Below are positions 1 to 6,877 of a stretch of DNA of 7,849 nucleotides, piece by piece (within the stretch, counting starts at the first letter, position 1; every line of letters begins with the position of its first letter). Made by a program: the position numbers and the translations under genes. A model generated the notes under the pieces. The model did not search any database and was not told where the DNA came from. It was given only the letters and a program-made list of their open reading frames with translations. This stretch comes from Lentisphaeria bacterium (GTDB lineage Bacteria > Verrucomicrobiota > Lentisphaeria > Oligosphaerales > JAFGRS01), in the NCBI GenBank assembly GCA_016935045.1, contig JAFGRS010000579.1, forward strand, positions 1-7,849, read 5' to 3'.

Positions 1-1
1 C

Positions 2-1090
2 CTCGGGCCGCGGCAGTGCGGCAAGACGACCTTGGCGCGCGAGACCATCACGGGCACGTACTTCGACCTCGAGAAGCCGTCCGACCACCAGGTCTTTGCC
101 GGCGACATGCAGCCTGCGCTGAGCCGGTTCCCCGGCCCCCTGATCATCGACGAAGCACAGCGGCTGCCCGAGTTGTTTGCCGTCCTGCGCGCGGTCATCG
201 ACGAAGACCGAAAGCGGACCGGACGCTTCTTCCTGCTGGGCTCCGTGAATCCGTCCCTGGTCCGCCAGGTCTCCGAGAGCCTGGCTGGGCGCGTCGGCAT
301 CGTCGAGCTGACGCCTTTCCTCTCTGCCGAGGTCTCCGGCCAAGGCCTGGACCTCGGTGCCTACTGGCTCCGCGGCGGCTACCCGGATGCCTGCCTGGAA
401 GCGGATACCGACACGCGTGCCCGCTGGCTCGAGAACTACCTCCAGACCGCCGTCGAACGTGACTTGGCCATCCACGGGCTGAGCGCCTCTCCGGTCGAGG
501 TGAGGCGTTTCATGGCGATGCTCGCGCATCTTCACGGCGGTCTCCTGAACGCCTCCGAACTGGGGCGCGCCATGGGCGTCAACTACCACACCGTCCAGAG
601 TTACCTCGACATTCTCGAGGGGCACTTCCTCGTCCGCCGGCTGCCGCCGTGGTTTGCCAATGTGGGCAAACGTCTGGTCAAGGCCCCGAAGGTCTACCTC
701 CGCGATTCGGGCCTGTGCCACTACCTGCTCGGCGTCCGCCAGGACCGCAACCTGTTCGAGAGCCCGCGTCGCGGGGCGACCTGGGAGGGCTGCATGATCG
801 AACAGGTGATGGCCTTGGAGAAGCTCAGCCACGTCGGCAGCCAGTTCTGGTTCTACCGCACTCAGGCGGGAGCGGAAGTCGATCTGGTCGTCGAGCGCGG
901 GGACCGTTGGCTCGGCTACGAGTTCAAGTGCGCCAGCAGCGTCGGGCGCGGCGACGCCTCGGGACTGCGCGTCGCCTTGGCGGACGGCGTGATCGATACG
1001 GGCAGCGTCGTGTACTTCGGCGACCGCCGCTACCCGCTGGCGGATCGCATCGAGGCGGTACCGGCAGTCGAGATGCTGACCACCGGCTGA
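2..1090 (+). CDS. AAA_14 / DUF4143 family ATP-binding protein, 5' end cut by the window
   Basis: Predicted P-loop ATPase of the AAA_14 plus DUF4143 type; cellular role unknown for most members. The frame is open to the window edge and the first visible residues form a Walker A motif (GPRQCGKT, bases 5-28), so the true start lies upstream, probably by about 25-35 codons. Walker B is LIIDEAQ (about bases 140-160). A sensor-like GSVNPSL follows near 240-260, then the family's SLAGR segment near 277-291. The middle part (about 480-720) looks like a winged-helix/DUF4143 region. The C-terminal part has a PD-(D/E)XK-like pattern: D at 881-883, then E-F-K at 920-928, in the setting GAEVDLVVE...GYEFK, which many DUF4143 proteins share. 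The visible 362 residues plus the missing start fit the usual family length, and no frameshift is seen. The next gene is 200 bases away on the same strand. A TTG at 32 lies inside the P-loop region and is not a credible start. Confidence 0.93.
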   Translation, partial: LGPRQCGKTTLARETITGTYFDLEKPSDHQVFAGDMQPALSRFPGPLIIDEAQRLPELFAVLRAVIDEDRKRTGRFFLLGSVNPSLVRQVSESLAGRVGIVELTPFLSAEVSGQGLDLGAYWLRGGYPDACLEADTDTRARWLENYLQTAVERDLAIHGLSASPVEVRRFMAMLAHLHGGLLNASELGRAMGVNYHTVQSYLDILEGHFLVRRLPPWFANVGKRLVKAPKVYLRDSGLCHYLLGVRQDRNLFESPRRGATWEGCMIEQVMALEKLSHVGSQFWFYRTQAGAEVDLVVERGDRWLGYEFKCASSVGRGDASGLRVALADGVIDTGSVVYFGDRRYPLADRIEAVPAVEMLTTG

Positions 1091-1203
1091 TGCGCGTCGT
1101 GGCGGCCGACGCGTTCACGCTGGGTTCGCAGAGCCAGTTGTGGATGTTGGTGTCGCGGGTGCTTTCCATCCTCGGACGTCTACGTAGCAGGCCTTACGCC
1201 GGG

Positions 1204-1232
1204 TTGCGCCCGTGGGGGCGCGAGTGTACACT
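1204..1232 (+). promoter_or_regulatory. Possible sigma70-type promoter before the coiled-coil gene
   Basis: TTGCGC (1204-1209) and TACACT (1227-1232) are separated by 17 bases. They match 3 of 6 and 4 of 6 consensus positions. The pair lies in the 200-base gap upstream of the gene at 1291. In a GC-rich genome such a match can arise by chance, so this is a suggestion only. Confidence 0.28.
1206..1221 (+). other. Perfect GC hairpin in the gap after the ATPase gene
   Basis: GCGCCC (1206-1211) pairs perfectly with GGGCGC (1216-1221) across a GTGG loop. There is no T-run after it, so it is not a classical intrinsic terminator. It falls in the spacer of the proposed promoter at 1204-1232. It could be an operator, a weak termination structure for the ATPase gene, or chance. 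The rest of the 1091-1290 gap shows only an 8-base palindrome, CTACGTAG (1180-1187). Confidence 0.35.
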
Positions 1233-1290
1233 CAGGGCAGAACGGTGCATGCAGCTCCACTCAGCGGTCGAACGGCGCGGGAAACGAAGC

Positions 1291-2418
1291 ATGGGCAGGA
1301 TTGCGGCGTGGCGATGGACGGTCGGCCTGGTGCTGCTCCTGGCGGCTTGTCGGTTGGGGGCGGCAGCACCCCGTGAAAAGGAAGGGGAGGAGCCGGCCAA
1401 ACCCGGGGGCAAGGCTGTCGCGCGCGAGCGGGAGGCCGGACCGAAGGACGCCAGGGAGGGAGTCCGGCAGGCGCCGCCGGAAAAGAAGAAGAGACCGCTC
1501 CTGACGGCGGAGACGATCGCCAGAAGCAAGGAGCAATTCCCGCAGATCCTGGACCTCCGGCAGACGGTGGATACCCTCTACGAGGAATACGAGAAACGGG
1601 CCCTGATGCTGGGTCGGAAGGAGCGCAAGGACGCACTCCGCGAGCTGCCTGCCATCGCCAAGGACCTGGCAAAGGGCCTCGAAAAACTCGAGGAACTCCA
1701 CGCCAAGACGATGAAACCGCTGAAGGAGACACGGGAAGACCTCGAGAGGGAGGAAGCCCGCCTCATGGAACGCATCGGCCGCATCGAAGACCGGAACCGG
1801 GAAGCAGGCGCGGAACGCAAGGCTGTCGACGAACTGGTGGCGAAACAGGGCGAACTGGACGACCGCATGGCCCTGCTGGACGAACTGGGCAGCCCCGGCC
1901 TGGTCCTCGAGGACCCCGAGGAGATGGTCCTCGGTTCCCTTCTCCGACCGAGCGAGCAGCAAGCCCGTTCGCTCCGGCACGTGGTCGGGGAGTACCCGGA
2001 CTTGGTGGAGGGTCGCCTCTACCTGGCGCACCTCCAGGCGGAGATGGAAGCTGCGCGCAGGTCCCGGGAGGAGGATGGCGACGGCGGGGACGCGCGGGAG
2101 CAGCAGGCGCGTCTGGAACGTCAGCGCGAACAGGTGCTCAGGAAGTTCCGCGGGGTGTTCCTCGATGTCCGCCGGGAGTACATCGAGGCGCTGGAAGACG
2201 CGCAGGAGGAAAGGGACAGGATTGCGCCGCGGGCCGACCGGGAACGGGAGCGCGGCAAGCCCGGCAAATACGAGCAGATGCTCAGCAGCATCGAGTCGCG
2301 CCTGGAGGGTTGCCGCCGGAACCTCCAGGCCGTGGATCTCTTCGTCAAGGGGACGGGAGCCGTGGAAAAGGCCGAACTCGATGCCATGCTGCCGGAAAAC
2401 AGGCATCCGGATCGGTGA
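1291..2418 (+). CDS. Exported, highly charged coiled-coil protein, function unknown
   Basis: A 375-residue protein of no family I recognise. The N-terminus has a signal: MGRIAAWRW followed by the hydrophobic run VGLVLLLAA (11-19). LAAC (17-20) fits a lipobox with Cys20, which would make it a lipoprotein, but AAA-P at 24-27 also fits signal peptidase I, so lipidation is undecided. Residues 27-70 are a low-complexity Lys/Glu/Arg/Pro linker. Residues about 75-200 and 245-350 are Glu/Lys/Arg-rich helices with heptad-like spacing, probably coiled coils. A less charged segment (200-245) separates them, and an acidic, glycine-rich break (EEDGDGGD) lies at 260-267. I chose ATG 1291 because it places the hydrophobic core directly after a short basic n-region. 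An in-frame ATG at 1249 would add 14 residues. The ribosome binding site is weak in both cases. A structural or scaffolding role in the envelope is inference. Confidence 0.85.
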   Translation: MGRIAAWRWTVGLVLLLAACRLGAAAPREKEGEEPAKPGGKAVAREREAGPKDAREGVRQAPPEKKKRPLLTAETIARSKEQFPQILDLRQTVDTLYEEYEKRALMLGRKERKDALRELPAIAKDLAKGLEKLEELHAKTMKPLKETREDLEREEARLMERIGRIEDRNREAGAERKAVDELVAKQGELDDRMALLDELGSPGLVLEDPEEMVLGSLLRPSEQQARSLRHVVGEYPDLVEGRLYLAHLQAEMEAARRSREEDGDGGDAREQQARLERQREQVLRKFRGVFLDVRREYIEALEDAQEERDRIAPRADRERERGKPGKYEQMLSSIESRLEGCRRNLQAVDLFVKGTGAVEKAELDAMLPENRHPDR

Positions 2419-2424
2419 ACCCGG

Positions 2425-2458
2425 CCCCCCTTGGCGTGGTCCAACGTTCAGGGGGGGG
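2425..2458 (+). other. C6/G8 inverted repeat after the coiled-coil gene
   Basis: Just after the stop codon, CCCCCC (2425-2430) can pair with the G8 run (2451-2458), and TTGG (2431-2434) with CCAA (2441-2444) inside it, with an asymmetric internal loop. No T-run follows, so a classical terminator is not supported. The G8 run also sits just before the in-frame ATG 2463 of the YqgE frame and could mimic a ribosome binding site. Confidence 0.3.
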
Positions 2459-2521
2459 TGGGATGGCCGTGGGAGTTCGGAAAGGAAGGAGCGGCGCGAC
2501 GGATGTCCGCAGACACGGAGT

Positions 2522-2526
2522 AAGGA
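2522..2526 (+). promoter_or_regulatory. Ribosome binding site that supports the GTG start of yqgE
   Basis: AAGGA lies 5 bases before GTG 2532. This site, together with family length, decides the start in favour of GTG 2532 over the in-frame ATG at 2463. Confidence 0.55.
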
Positions 2527-2531
2527 ACGAC

Positions 2532-3086
2532 GTGCAGACGAGTGTGAAACGGGGAGACCTGCTGATTGCCAGCGCCTCGCTGGTGGACCCCAATTTCGTG
2601 CGTAGCGTTGTGCTGGTCTGCGACCACAGCGACGCGAGCGGTACGTTTGGCCTCATCCTCAATCGGCCGATCGCCGTGCCCGAGGCCCTCAAGAAGTCCC
2701 TCCCCTTCCCCGTCGCGCGACTCTACCAGGGGGGGCCCGTGCGCCTCGAGACCATGCAGGTCATTCATCCCTACGGTCAGACCATCCCGCAGTCCCTCGA
2801 AGTGCTTCCGGGCACCTGGGTCGGGGGTGACTTCGGGATCATGCAGGAAGGCTTCCGGGAGGGTCGCTTCGACCCCGATCGCTGCCGATTCTGCCTGGGG
2901 TACTCCGGCTGGGGCGAGGGCCAGTTGGCGGGCGAGTTCGAGCAGGATGCCTGGCTGCTGGCCGAAGGAAGCGCAGACCTCGTTTTCCAGACGCCGGTCA
3001 CACGGCTGTGGGCCCAGGCGGTGCGCGCATACGGGTGCAGCCATCCCATGTTCCGGCACTTCCCGGATGACCCGAGCTACAACTGA
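2532..3086 (+). CDS. yqgE: YqgE/AlgH family protein (UPF0301)
   Basis: A 184-residue protein of the conserved YqgE/AlgH family (UPF0301, DUF179), a cytoplasmic protein with no signal peptide. In Pseudomonas it was named AlgH from alginate regulation, but its molecular activity is not firmly established. Family hallmarks are present in order: GDLLIAS near the N-terminus, DPNFVRSVVLVCDH, GLILNRP, LYQGGPV, the ...GYSGWGEGQL...W block, VFQTPVTRLW, and the short C-terminus ending in PSYN. With the GTG start the length matches the usual 180-190 residues and the N-terminus aligns with the family. Starting at ATG 2463 would add 23 poorly conserved, basic residues. It is 113 bases after the coiled-coil gene and 122 bases before the propeller gene, both on the same strand. 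No promoter is obvious. Family assignment is firm; the start is somewhat less so. Confidence 0.95.
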   Translation: MQTSVKRGDLLIASASLVDPNFVRSVVLVCDHSDASGTFGLILNRPIAVPEALKKSLPFPVARLYQGGPVRLETMQVIHPYGQTIPQSLEVLPGTWVGGDFGIMQEGFREGRFDPDRCRFCLGYSGWGEGQLAGEFEQDAWLLAEGSADLVFQTPVTRLWAQAVRAYGCSHPMFRHFPDDPSYN

Positions 3087-3208
3087 AGCCATGCGGAGGA
3101 GCGGCAGCCACAGGATCGCCGCACACGCTCCGAGGATACACAGGTCGGAAGCCAGGCGGGAGCGCCCCGCAGCAGACACGGGAAACACAGAAACGGGGGC
3201 ATGAGACC

Positions 3209-4492
3209 ATGAAGACCGGACTCTGTCGATGGTTCGCGGCGGTACTGTGCGTCGGCCTGTTCCCCGGACTGACCCCGCCGGGTCGTGCGGCCGAAGCGGC
3301 AGCGGTGACGGAGCTGCCCAACAGCCGCATCTTCGTGCACGACATGACCCCGCTGCCGGCCAGCAACGTCCAGAACGTCTCCATGGTGGACTGGTCCCCG
3401 AAAGCAAACCAGCTGGTGTTCGACCGCATGGGACTCAGTCAATACTACAATGTGTACACGGTCACCCCCGAGGGGTTCCGCCTGAACTGCCTGACCCTGG
3501 ACCGGGACCCGGCCACCGCCCAGTTGCATGAGTATTCTCCCTCCTGGCACCCGAGCGGCAACTTCATCGTCTTCTCCGGCCAGAACCGGGGTTCCACGAA
3601 CTACCGCCGATCCGGTCCCGGGACAGGTTGGCACTGCAATCTGTGGCTGGGGAAGGCCGACGGCAGTCAGCTCTGGCAGATCACCGACCTCGCCACCCGG
3701 TACGGCAACCCCATGGGGGCAACGATGCCCACCTTCAGCCCCGACGGCAAGAAGCTCCTGTGGACCGCCTTCACCGGCAAACCCGCGGCGCGGACCGCCT
3801 TCGAGCAGCGCTCCCTGTGCCTGGCGGACTTCGATATCAAGGACGGCAAACCCGTCGTCGCCAACGAGCAGTACTTCCAGCCGGGCCGTCGGCGGGAGTT
3901 CTACGAGACCTACGGGTTCAGCCCCGACGGCAACCGTATCCTCTTCGCCGCCAACGCCGAGCAGGACCAGCCCTGGTACTGCATGGACATCTGCACCATC
4001 GACCGGGGCGAGACGGAACTCAAGGTGCTGGCCTCGAACGTGGGGGGATGGGACCGCTACGCGTCCGTGTCCCCCGACGGCAGGAAGATCGTCTGGAGCA
4101 GCAGCCGCACCTTCATGATTCCCTTCCTCGGCCCCGGCGGCACGGATTGGGAACGCTACCTCAGGGCAGAGCTTTGGATCATGGACGCCGATGGCGGCAG
4201 CCCCAGGCAGTTGACCTTCTTCAACAGCTACGGCGCCAAGGAGAACAACGGCCGCAGGGCCTTCGTGGGAGACACGGCCTGGAGCCCGGACGGCACCCGA
4301 CTCGCCATGGTCCTGTACCGGGAAACGCGCAACTTCGACGTGGTCAGCGAGATCGTGTTCGTGACCCTCGGCAAGGACCCATTCAAGGAGAGACCGGCGC
4401 CCAGGCCCGGGACCGAGGCGCCAAGCGAAGAGGAAAAACCCCAGGAACCCGCCGAGAAACCCAACGGGACGCCTCCAGTCCCGAAGTGGTGA
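3209..4492 (+). CDS. Secreted TolB-like PD40 beta-propeller protein
   Basis: A 427-residue protein with an N-terminal signal peptide (MKTGLCRWFAAVLCVGLF, likely cut near residue 28 in GRAA-EA), so it is probably periplasmic or surface-exposed. The body carries WD40-like/PD40 repeats of the TolB propeller type: WSPKANQLVF (62-71), WHPSGNFIVFS (113-123), FSPDGKKLLW (177-186), FSPDGNRILFAA (237-248), VSPDGRKIVWSS (287-298) and WSPDGTRLAMV (358-368). This gives about six blades, enough for a closed propeller. After residue 390 comes a Pro/Glu/Lys-rich tail to the end, probably disordered. There is no peptidase domain of the kind found in dipeptidyl-peptidase fusions, so a binding or scaffold role is more likely than catalysis. 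It is not the Tol-Pal tolB gene by context: no tolQRA or pal is nearby. The ribosome binding site is unclear (GGGGGC about 8 bases upstream). A four-codon open frame ATGAGACCATGA at 3201-3212 overlaps the start codon. Confidence 0.9.
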   Translation: MKTGLCRWFAAVLCVGLFPGLTPPGRAAEAAAVTELPNSRIFVHDMTPLPASNVQNVSMVDWSPKANQLVFDRMGLSQYYNVYTVTPEGFRLNCLTLDRDPATAQLHEYSPSWHPSGNFIVFSGQNRGSTNYRRSGPGTGWHCNLWLGKADGSQLWQITDLATRYGNPMGATMPTFSPDGKKLLWTAFTGKPAARTAFEQRSLCLADFDIKDGKPVVANEQYFQPGRRREFYETYGFSPDGNRILFAANAEQDQPWYCMDICTIDRGETELKVLASNVGGWDRYASVSPDGRKIVWSSSRTFMIPFLGPGGTDWERYLRAELWIMDADGGSPRQLTFFNSYGAKENNGRRAFVGDTAWSPDGTRLAMVLYRETRNFDVVSEIVFVTLGKDPFKERPAPRPGTEAPSEEEKPQEPAEKPNGTPPVPKW

Positions 4493-4529
4493 CCGCCCGG
4501 ACTCGACTTCCCCCAGGAAGCGGTGCGCG

Positions 4530-4554
4530 GGGAGCGCTCCCGGCCCCGACCGGG
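4530..4554. terminator. Inverted repeats in the convergent gap, possible bidirectional terminator
   Basis: The 76-base gap between two converging stop codons contains a perfect 12-base palindrome GGGAGCGCTCCC (4530-4541). An overlapping hairpin pairs CCCGG (4539-4543) with CCGGG (4550-4554). CCCCCA (4510-4515) and TGGGGG (4555-4560) could pair around both. The position suits a shared terminator, but no T-run follows on either strand, so factor-independent termination is uncertain. Confidence 0.33.
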
Positions 4555-4568
4555 TGGGGGTCCTTCCC

Positions 4569-6752
4569 TCAGCCGGAGTGGCCGTCCCGGTTCCCGGGGA
4601 GCGTGGTGCCGGTGGCCGGGGTCGATCGTGGGACCAGGCGTCTGCCCCAGTAGGCAGCGAAGGCAAGGGCAGAGACCGCAAGGGCGATCCAAAGACAGAG
4701 CAGCAGCCTTCGGTGACGCGGCGCTCCCACGGCCGTGAGGGGATAGGGTTTCTCGCAGGTGAACTGGCGGCGCTGCTTCCGATGCAGGCGCATGCGCGCG
4801 TTGACGGCCCAGCCGCACCCCTCGAGAAGCACACTCAAATCCTGCCGGCGCAGTTTCAGAAAGGCAATGAGCGTGATCGGCAGCACGACCAGCACCGCCG
4901 CCCCCAGAAAACTGAAGAGCACGTGACGGAACTGCATCGCGGAAAACGTCTTGGTGACAAACGCAAAGGCAGACCCCAGGGCCGCCGCGGTCATGCCCAG
5001 GCCAAACACAAAACCCGGCTGACGGGTGATCGCACCCGCCCCCGGGGCCCCCGCGGCGGGAACGGGCTCGGGTCCGGCGACGCCCCCCTTCGAGGCGGCC
5101 AGAGTGCGGTCGAACTCCGTCTGCAGTTCCTTCTCGGCGGCGCCGGACCAGGTTTCGATGCGTCCCTGGATCAGGCGCCACAGGCGGACGAAGGGGGCCG
5201 CCAAGGCTTCGCTCAGGCTGATGGGGTTCTCGACGATCTGGATGACCTTGGCGTCGTACTCGCGGCCGGTCACGTCGAAGAAGACGCCGCGTTTGCCCAG
5301 CGTAATGTTGCCCCGGGTGCCCGACGTCAGGGGGGAGCCCACCTTGAAGCCTTCGCCACTCTTGCCGGTCACCTCGAGGTAGACAATGAACAGATCCCCC
5401 GTCTTCGCAACGGTGCTGTGGGCGGCAACATCGTCGACTCTGACCGCAAAGTTCAGCCAGCGCCCGTCCACCACGGCCGAACCCATCTCGAACAGCGCCC
5501 GACGGTCCGCCGCATAGAGATAGGGGAAACTCACGAAGTTGTTGACGAACTCCAGCAGATGCCGCGCATAGAGAATGAGGCGCTCGACCTGCCGGACGTC
5601 GCGCAGGATAGTCGCCACCCGACGGTCCGCCGCAATGAGGTCCCGCGCCTTTCCGGCGAGATCGGAATCGAGGTGGTGTTCGAGGCGTTCCAGGGGCACT
5701 CCGTCGGCAAAGGCGGCCGGTTTCTCGGCCAGGTAGGCTTCGTGGGGCGCCAGGGCCGCCCGGATGCGCTGCCAGTCGTCCCGGGTAAGTGCCTCCGGCA
5801 GGTGGCCGAGAAGCGGCCGCAGGACGACGTCACGCAGGGCTTGGAGCCAGGCATCGTAGTGCGGATTGATGGCCTCTTCGCTGAGGGTCAGGGCGCCTTC
5901 CGGCACCGGTCTGGCCAGCGGTAGGAGCTTCAGGCATTCCGTTACTCCTCCGTTGCCGGCGGCCGTCACCGACGCCACGGCCCGGCCCGGGTCCCAGAGC
6001 CCGGGCAGAGCATGGCAGTCGAAGCGCAGGGCCCGGCAGGCAGCAAAGAACGCTTCGATCTCCGCTGCGTGTTCGTGCACCAGCGCGCAGGCCTGTGGGG
6101 TATCTGTCCCCAATGGCATCACGGCCGTGGCTGTCACCCCCTCGGGAATCTCTCCCCGCCGGCGCCACGCCACGTAGGCCCCCGCCTCGGCCATGAAGGC
6201 AGACAGGTGGGTCTCCCCGATGCCGAGGCGGCCGCCGCTGTCCGGGACGCTGCCCTTGGCGGTCATGACATCGCGGATGAAGGCCGCCAGTTCCGCGTCC
6301 GCCGCAGCTTCCGGCGGCACGATGCCGTCCCCGTTCAGCGGCCGGGCCTGGATGCCGGCGACAAAGGTGCGAATCTGTTCGAGCCGGATTTCCTTCGCCT
6401 GGGGATCGCCGACCCTGGTAAGGACGTACTGTGCGGATTCGAGCAGGGCCTGCCCGTCCGGAACACCGGCGGCAATGGCATCGAGGCAGATGCTGTCGCC
6501 CGAAGCGGGAACCGCGGCTGGGTCGGCGAGATGGTCGAGGAGCCAGCGCACCGCATTCCGGACCTCGTCGCTGGTGATGCGGCCGCTGCCGTCGGCATCC
6601 AGGAAGGCGAGGAAGCCGGCATCGCACCGGAATGCGGCCGTTGGGGCGCTGGTCGCGACCCAGTGCGATTCGTCCAGATCGAGCACCTCGGCCAGACTCG
6701 CGGCAGAATCGATCACGAGTTGATAGGTGCGACCATAGGTTGCAAAGCGCAT
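4569..6752 (-). CDS. Large EF-hand protein with three C-terminal membrane segments, function unknown
   Basis: A 727-residue protein. I recognise the style of a conserved hypothetical protein but cannot name a family. Near the N-terminus is a textbook EF-hand loop, residues 52-63 (D52, D54, S56, G57, I59, E63). A degenerate NGDG loop (140-143) lacks the first acidic ligand, so only the first site is expected to bind calcium. Residues about 65-400 are mainly helical. Residues about 400-510 look like a beta-rich conserved core (VDDVAAH at 440-445, then GNITLGKRGVFFDVTG at 481-496, then VENPISLSEA). An Ala/Gly/Pro linker spans 555-578. Membrane segments are near 581-603, 610-632 and 683-701. The loop between the last two is very basic (RMRLHRKQRR), so by the positive-inside rule it is cytoplasmic, and so is the large N-terminal part. 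There is no signal peptide. The start is ATG at 6752, with GGAG 6 bases before it; a TTG at 6818 would extend it without support. It lies 125 bases downstream of the lipoprotein gene on the same strand. Confidence 0.9.
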   Translation of the reverse strand: MRFATYGRTYQLVIDSAASLAEVLDLDESHWVATSAPTAAFRCDAGFLAFLDADGSGRITSDEVRNAVRWLLDHLADPAAVPASGDSICLDAIAAGVPDGQALLESAQYVLTRVGDPQAKEIRLEQIRTFVAGIQARPLNGDGIVPPEAAADAELAAFIRDVMTAKGSVPDSGGRLGIGETHLSAFMAEAGAYVAWRRRGEIPEGVTATAVMPLGTDTPQACALVHEHAAEIEAFFAACRALRFDCHALPGLWDPGRAVASVTAAGNGGVTECLKLLPLARPVPEGALTLSEEAINPHYDAWLQALRDVVLRPLLGHLPEALTRDDWQRIRAALAPHEAYLAEKPAAFADGVPLERLEHHLDSDLAGKARDLIAADRRVATILRDVRQVERLILYARHLLEFVNNFVSFPYLYAADRRALFEMGSAVVDGRWLNFAVRVDDVAAHSTVAKTGDLFIVYLEVTGKSGEGFKVGSPLTSGTRGNITLGKRGVFFDVTGREYDAKVIQIVENPISLSEALAAPFVRLWRLIQGRIETWSGAAEKELQTEFDRTLAASKGGVAGPEPVPAAGAPGAGAITRQPGFVFGLGMTAAALGSAFAFVTKTFSAMQFRHVLFSFLGAAVLVVLPITLIAFLKLRRQDLSVLLEGCGWAVNARMRLHRKQRRQFTCEKPYPLTAVGAPRHRRLLLCLWIALAVSALAFAAYWGRRLVPRSTPATGTTLPGNRDGHSG
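5498..5634. repeat. 17-base direct repeat, two copies exactly 120 bases apart, inside the EF-hand gene
   Basis: CCCGACGGTCCGCCGCA occurs at 5498-5514 and again at 5618-5634. Both copies are in the same reading frame and encode AADRR (residues 414-418 and 374-378). A related stretch CGCATAGAGA occurs at 5511-5520 and 5565-5574. This suggests a small internal duplication, or a repeated helical motif with the same codon choice. Confidence 0.6.
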
Positions 6753-6758
6753 GACCCG

Positions 6759-6762
6759 CTCC
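6759..6762 (-). promoter_or_regulatory. Ribosome binding site for the EF-hand gene
   Basis: Read on the minus strand, GGAG lies 6 bases before ATG 6752, and GGGAGG lies just upstream of it (6764-6769). This supports the ATG at 6752 over the upstream TTG at 6818. Confidence 0.6.
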
Positions 6763-6877
6763 GCCTCCCGCCTTGACCCGGCGACGGCAACCACCACGGA
6801 ACCCCTGACAGCGCCCAAGCTGCCTTCGCGGCGTATCCGACGTTCGGCCTACCGGATCGCAACGTCATCTCACAAGA

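Noticed and set aside
649..1290. Upstream extension of the coiled-coil frame into the ATPase gene
   Set aside because: The extension overlaps the ATPase in another frame and reads as Arg/Gly/Pro-rich noise. The signal peptide begins at 1291, so the gene starts there or at 1249.
1261..2406. Long minus-strand open frame (381 codons) opposite the coiled-coil gene
   Set aside because: It is an antisense shadow of a GC-rich gene. Its translation has no domain or signal, while the plus strand has a signal peptide and coherent coiled-coil composition.
3156..3170. Short GCGGG/CCCGC hairpin between yqgE and the propeller gene
   Set aside because: A five-base stem without a T-run is expected by chance at this GC content.
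3077..4834. Minus-strand open frame of 585 codons opposite the propeller gene
   Set aside because: It runs through the convergent gap and into the end of the EF-hand gene. The composition is Gly/Val/Pro/Arg-rich without motifs, whereas the plus strand encodes clear PD40 repeats.
4554..5924. Plus-strand open frame of 456 codons opposite the EF-hand gene
   Set aside because: The translation is low-complexity and has no start context. The minus strand has an EF-hand loop, membrane segments and a good ribosome binding site.
6012..6776. Plus-strand open frame of 254 codons opposite the N-terminal part of the EF-hand gene
   Set aside because: It is antisense to the EF-hand loop region and shows no recognisable features.
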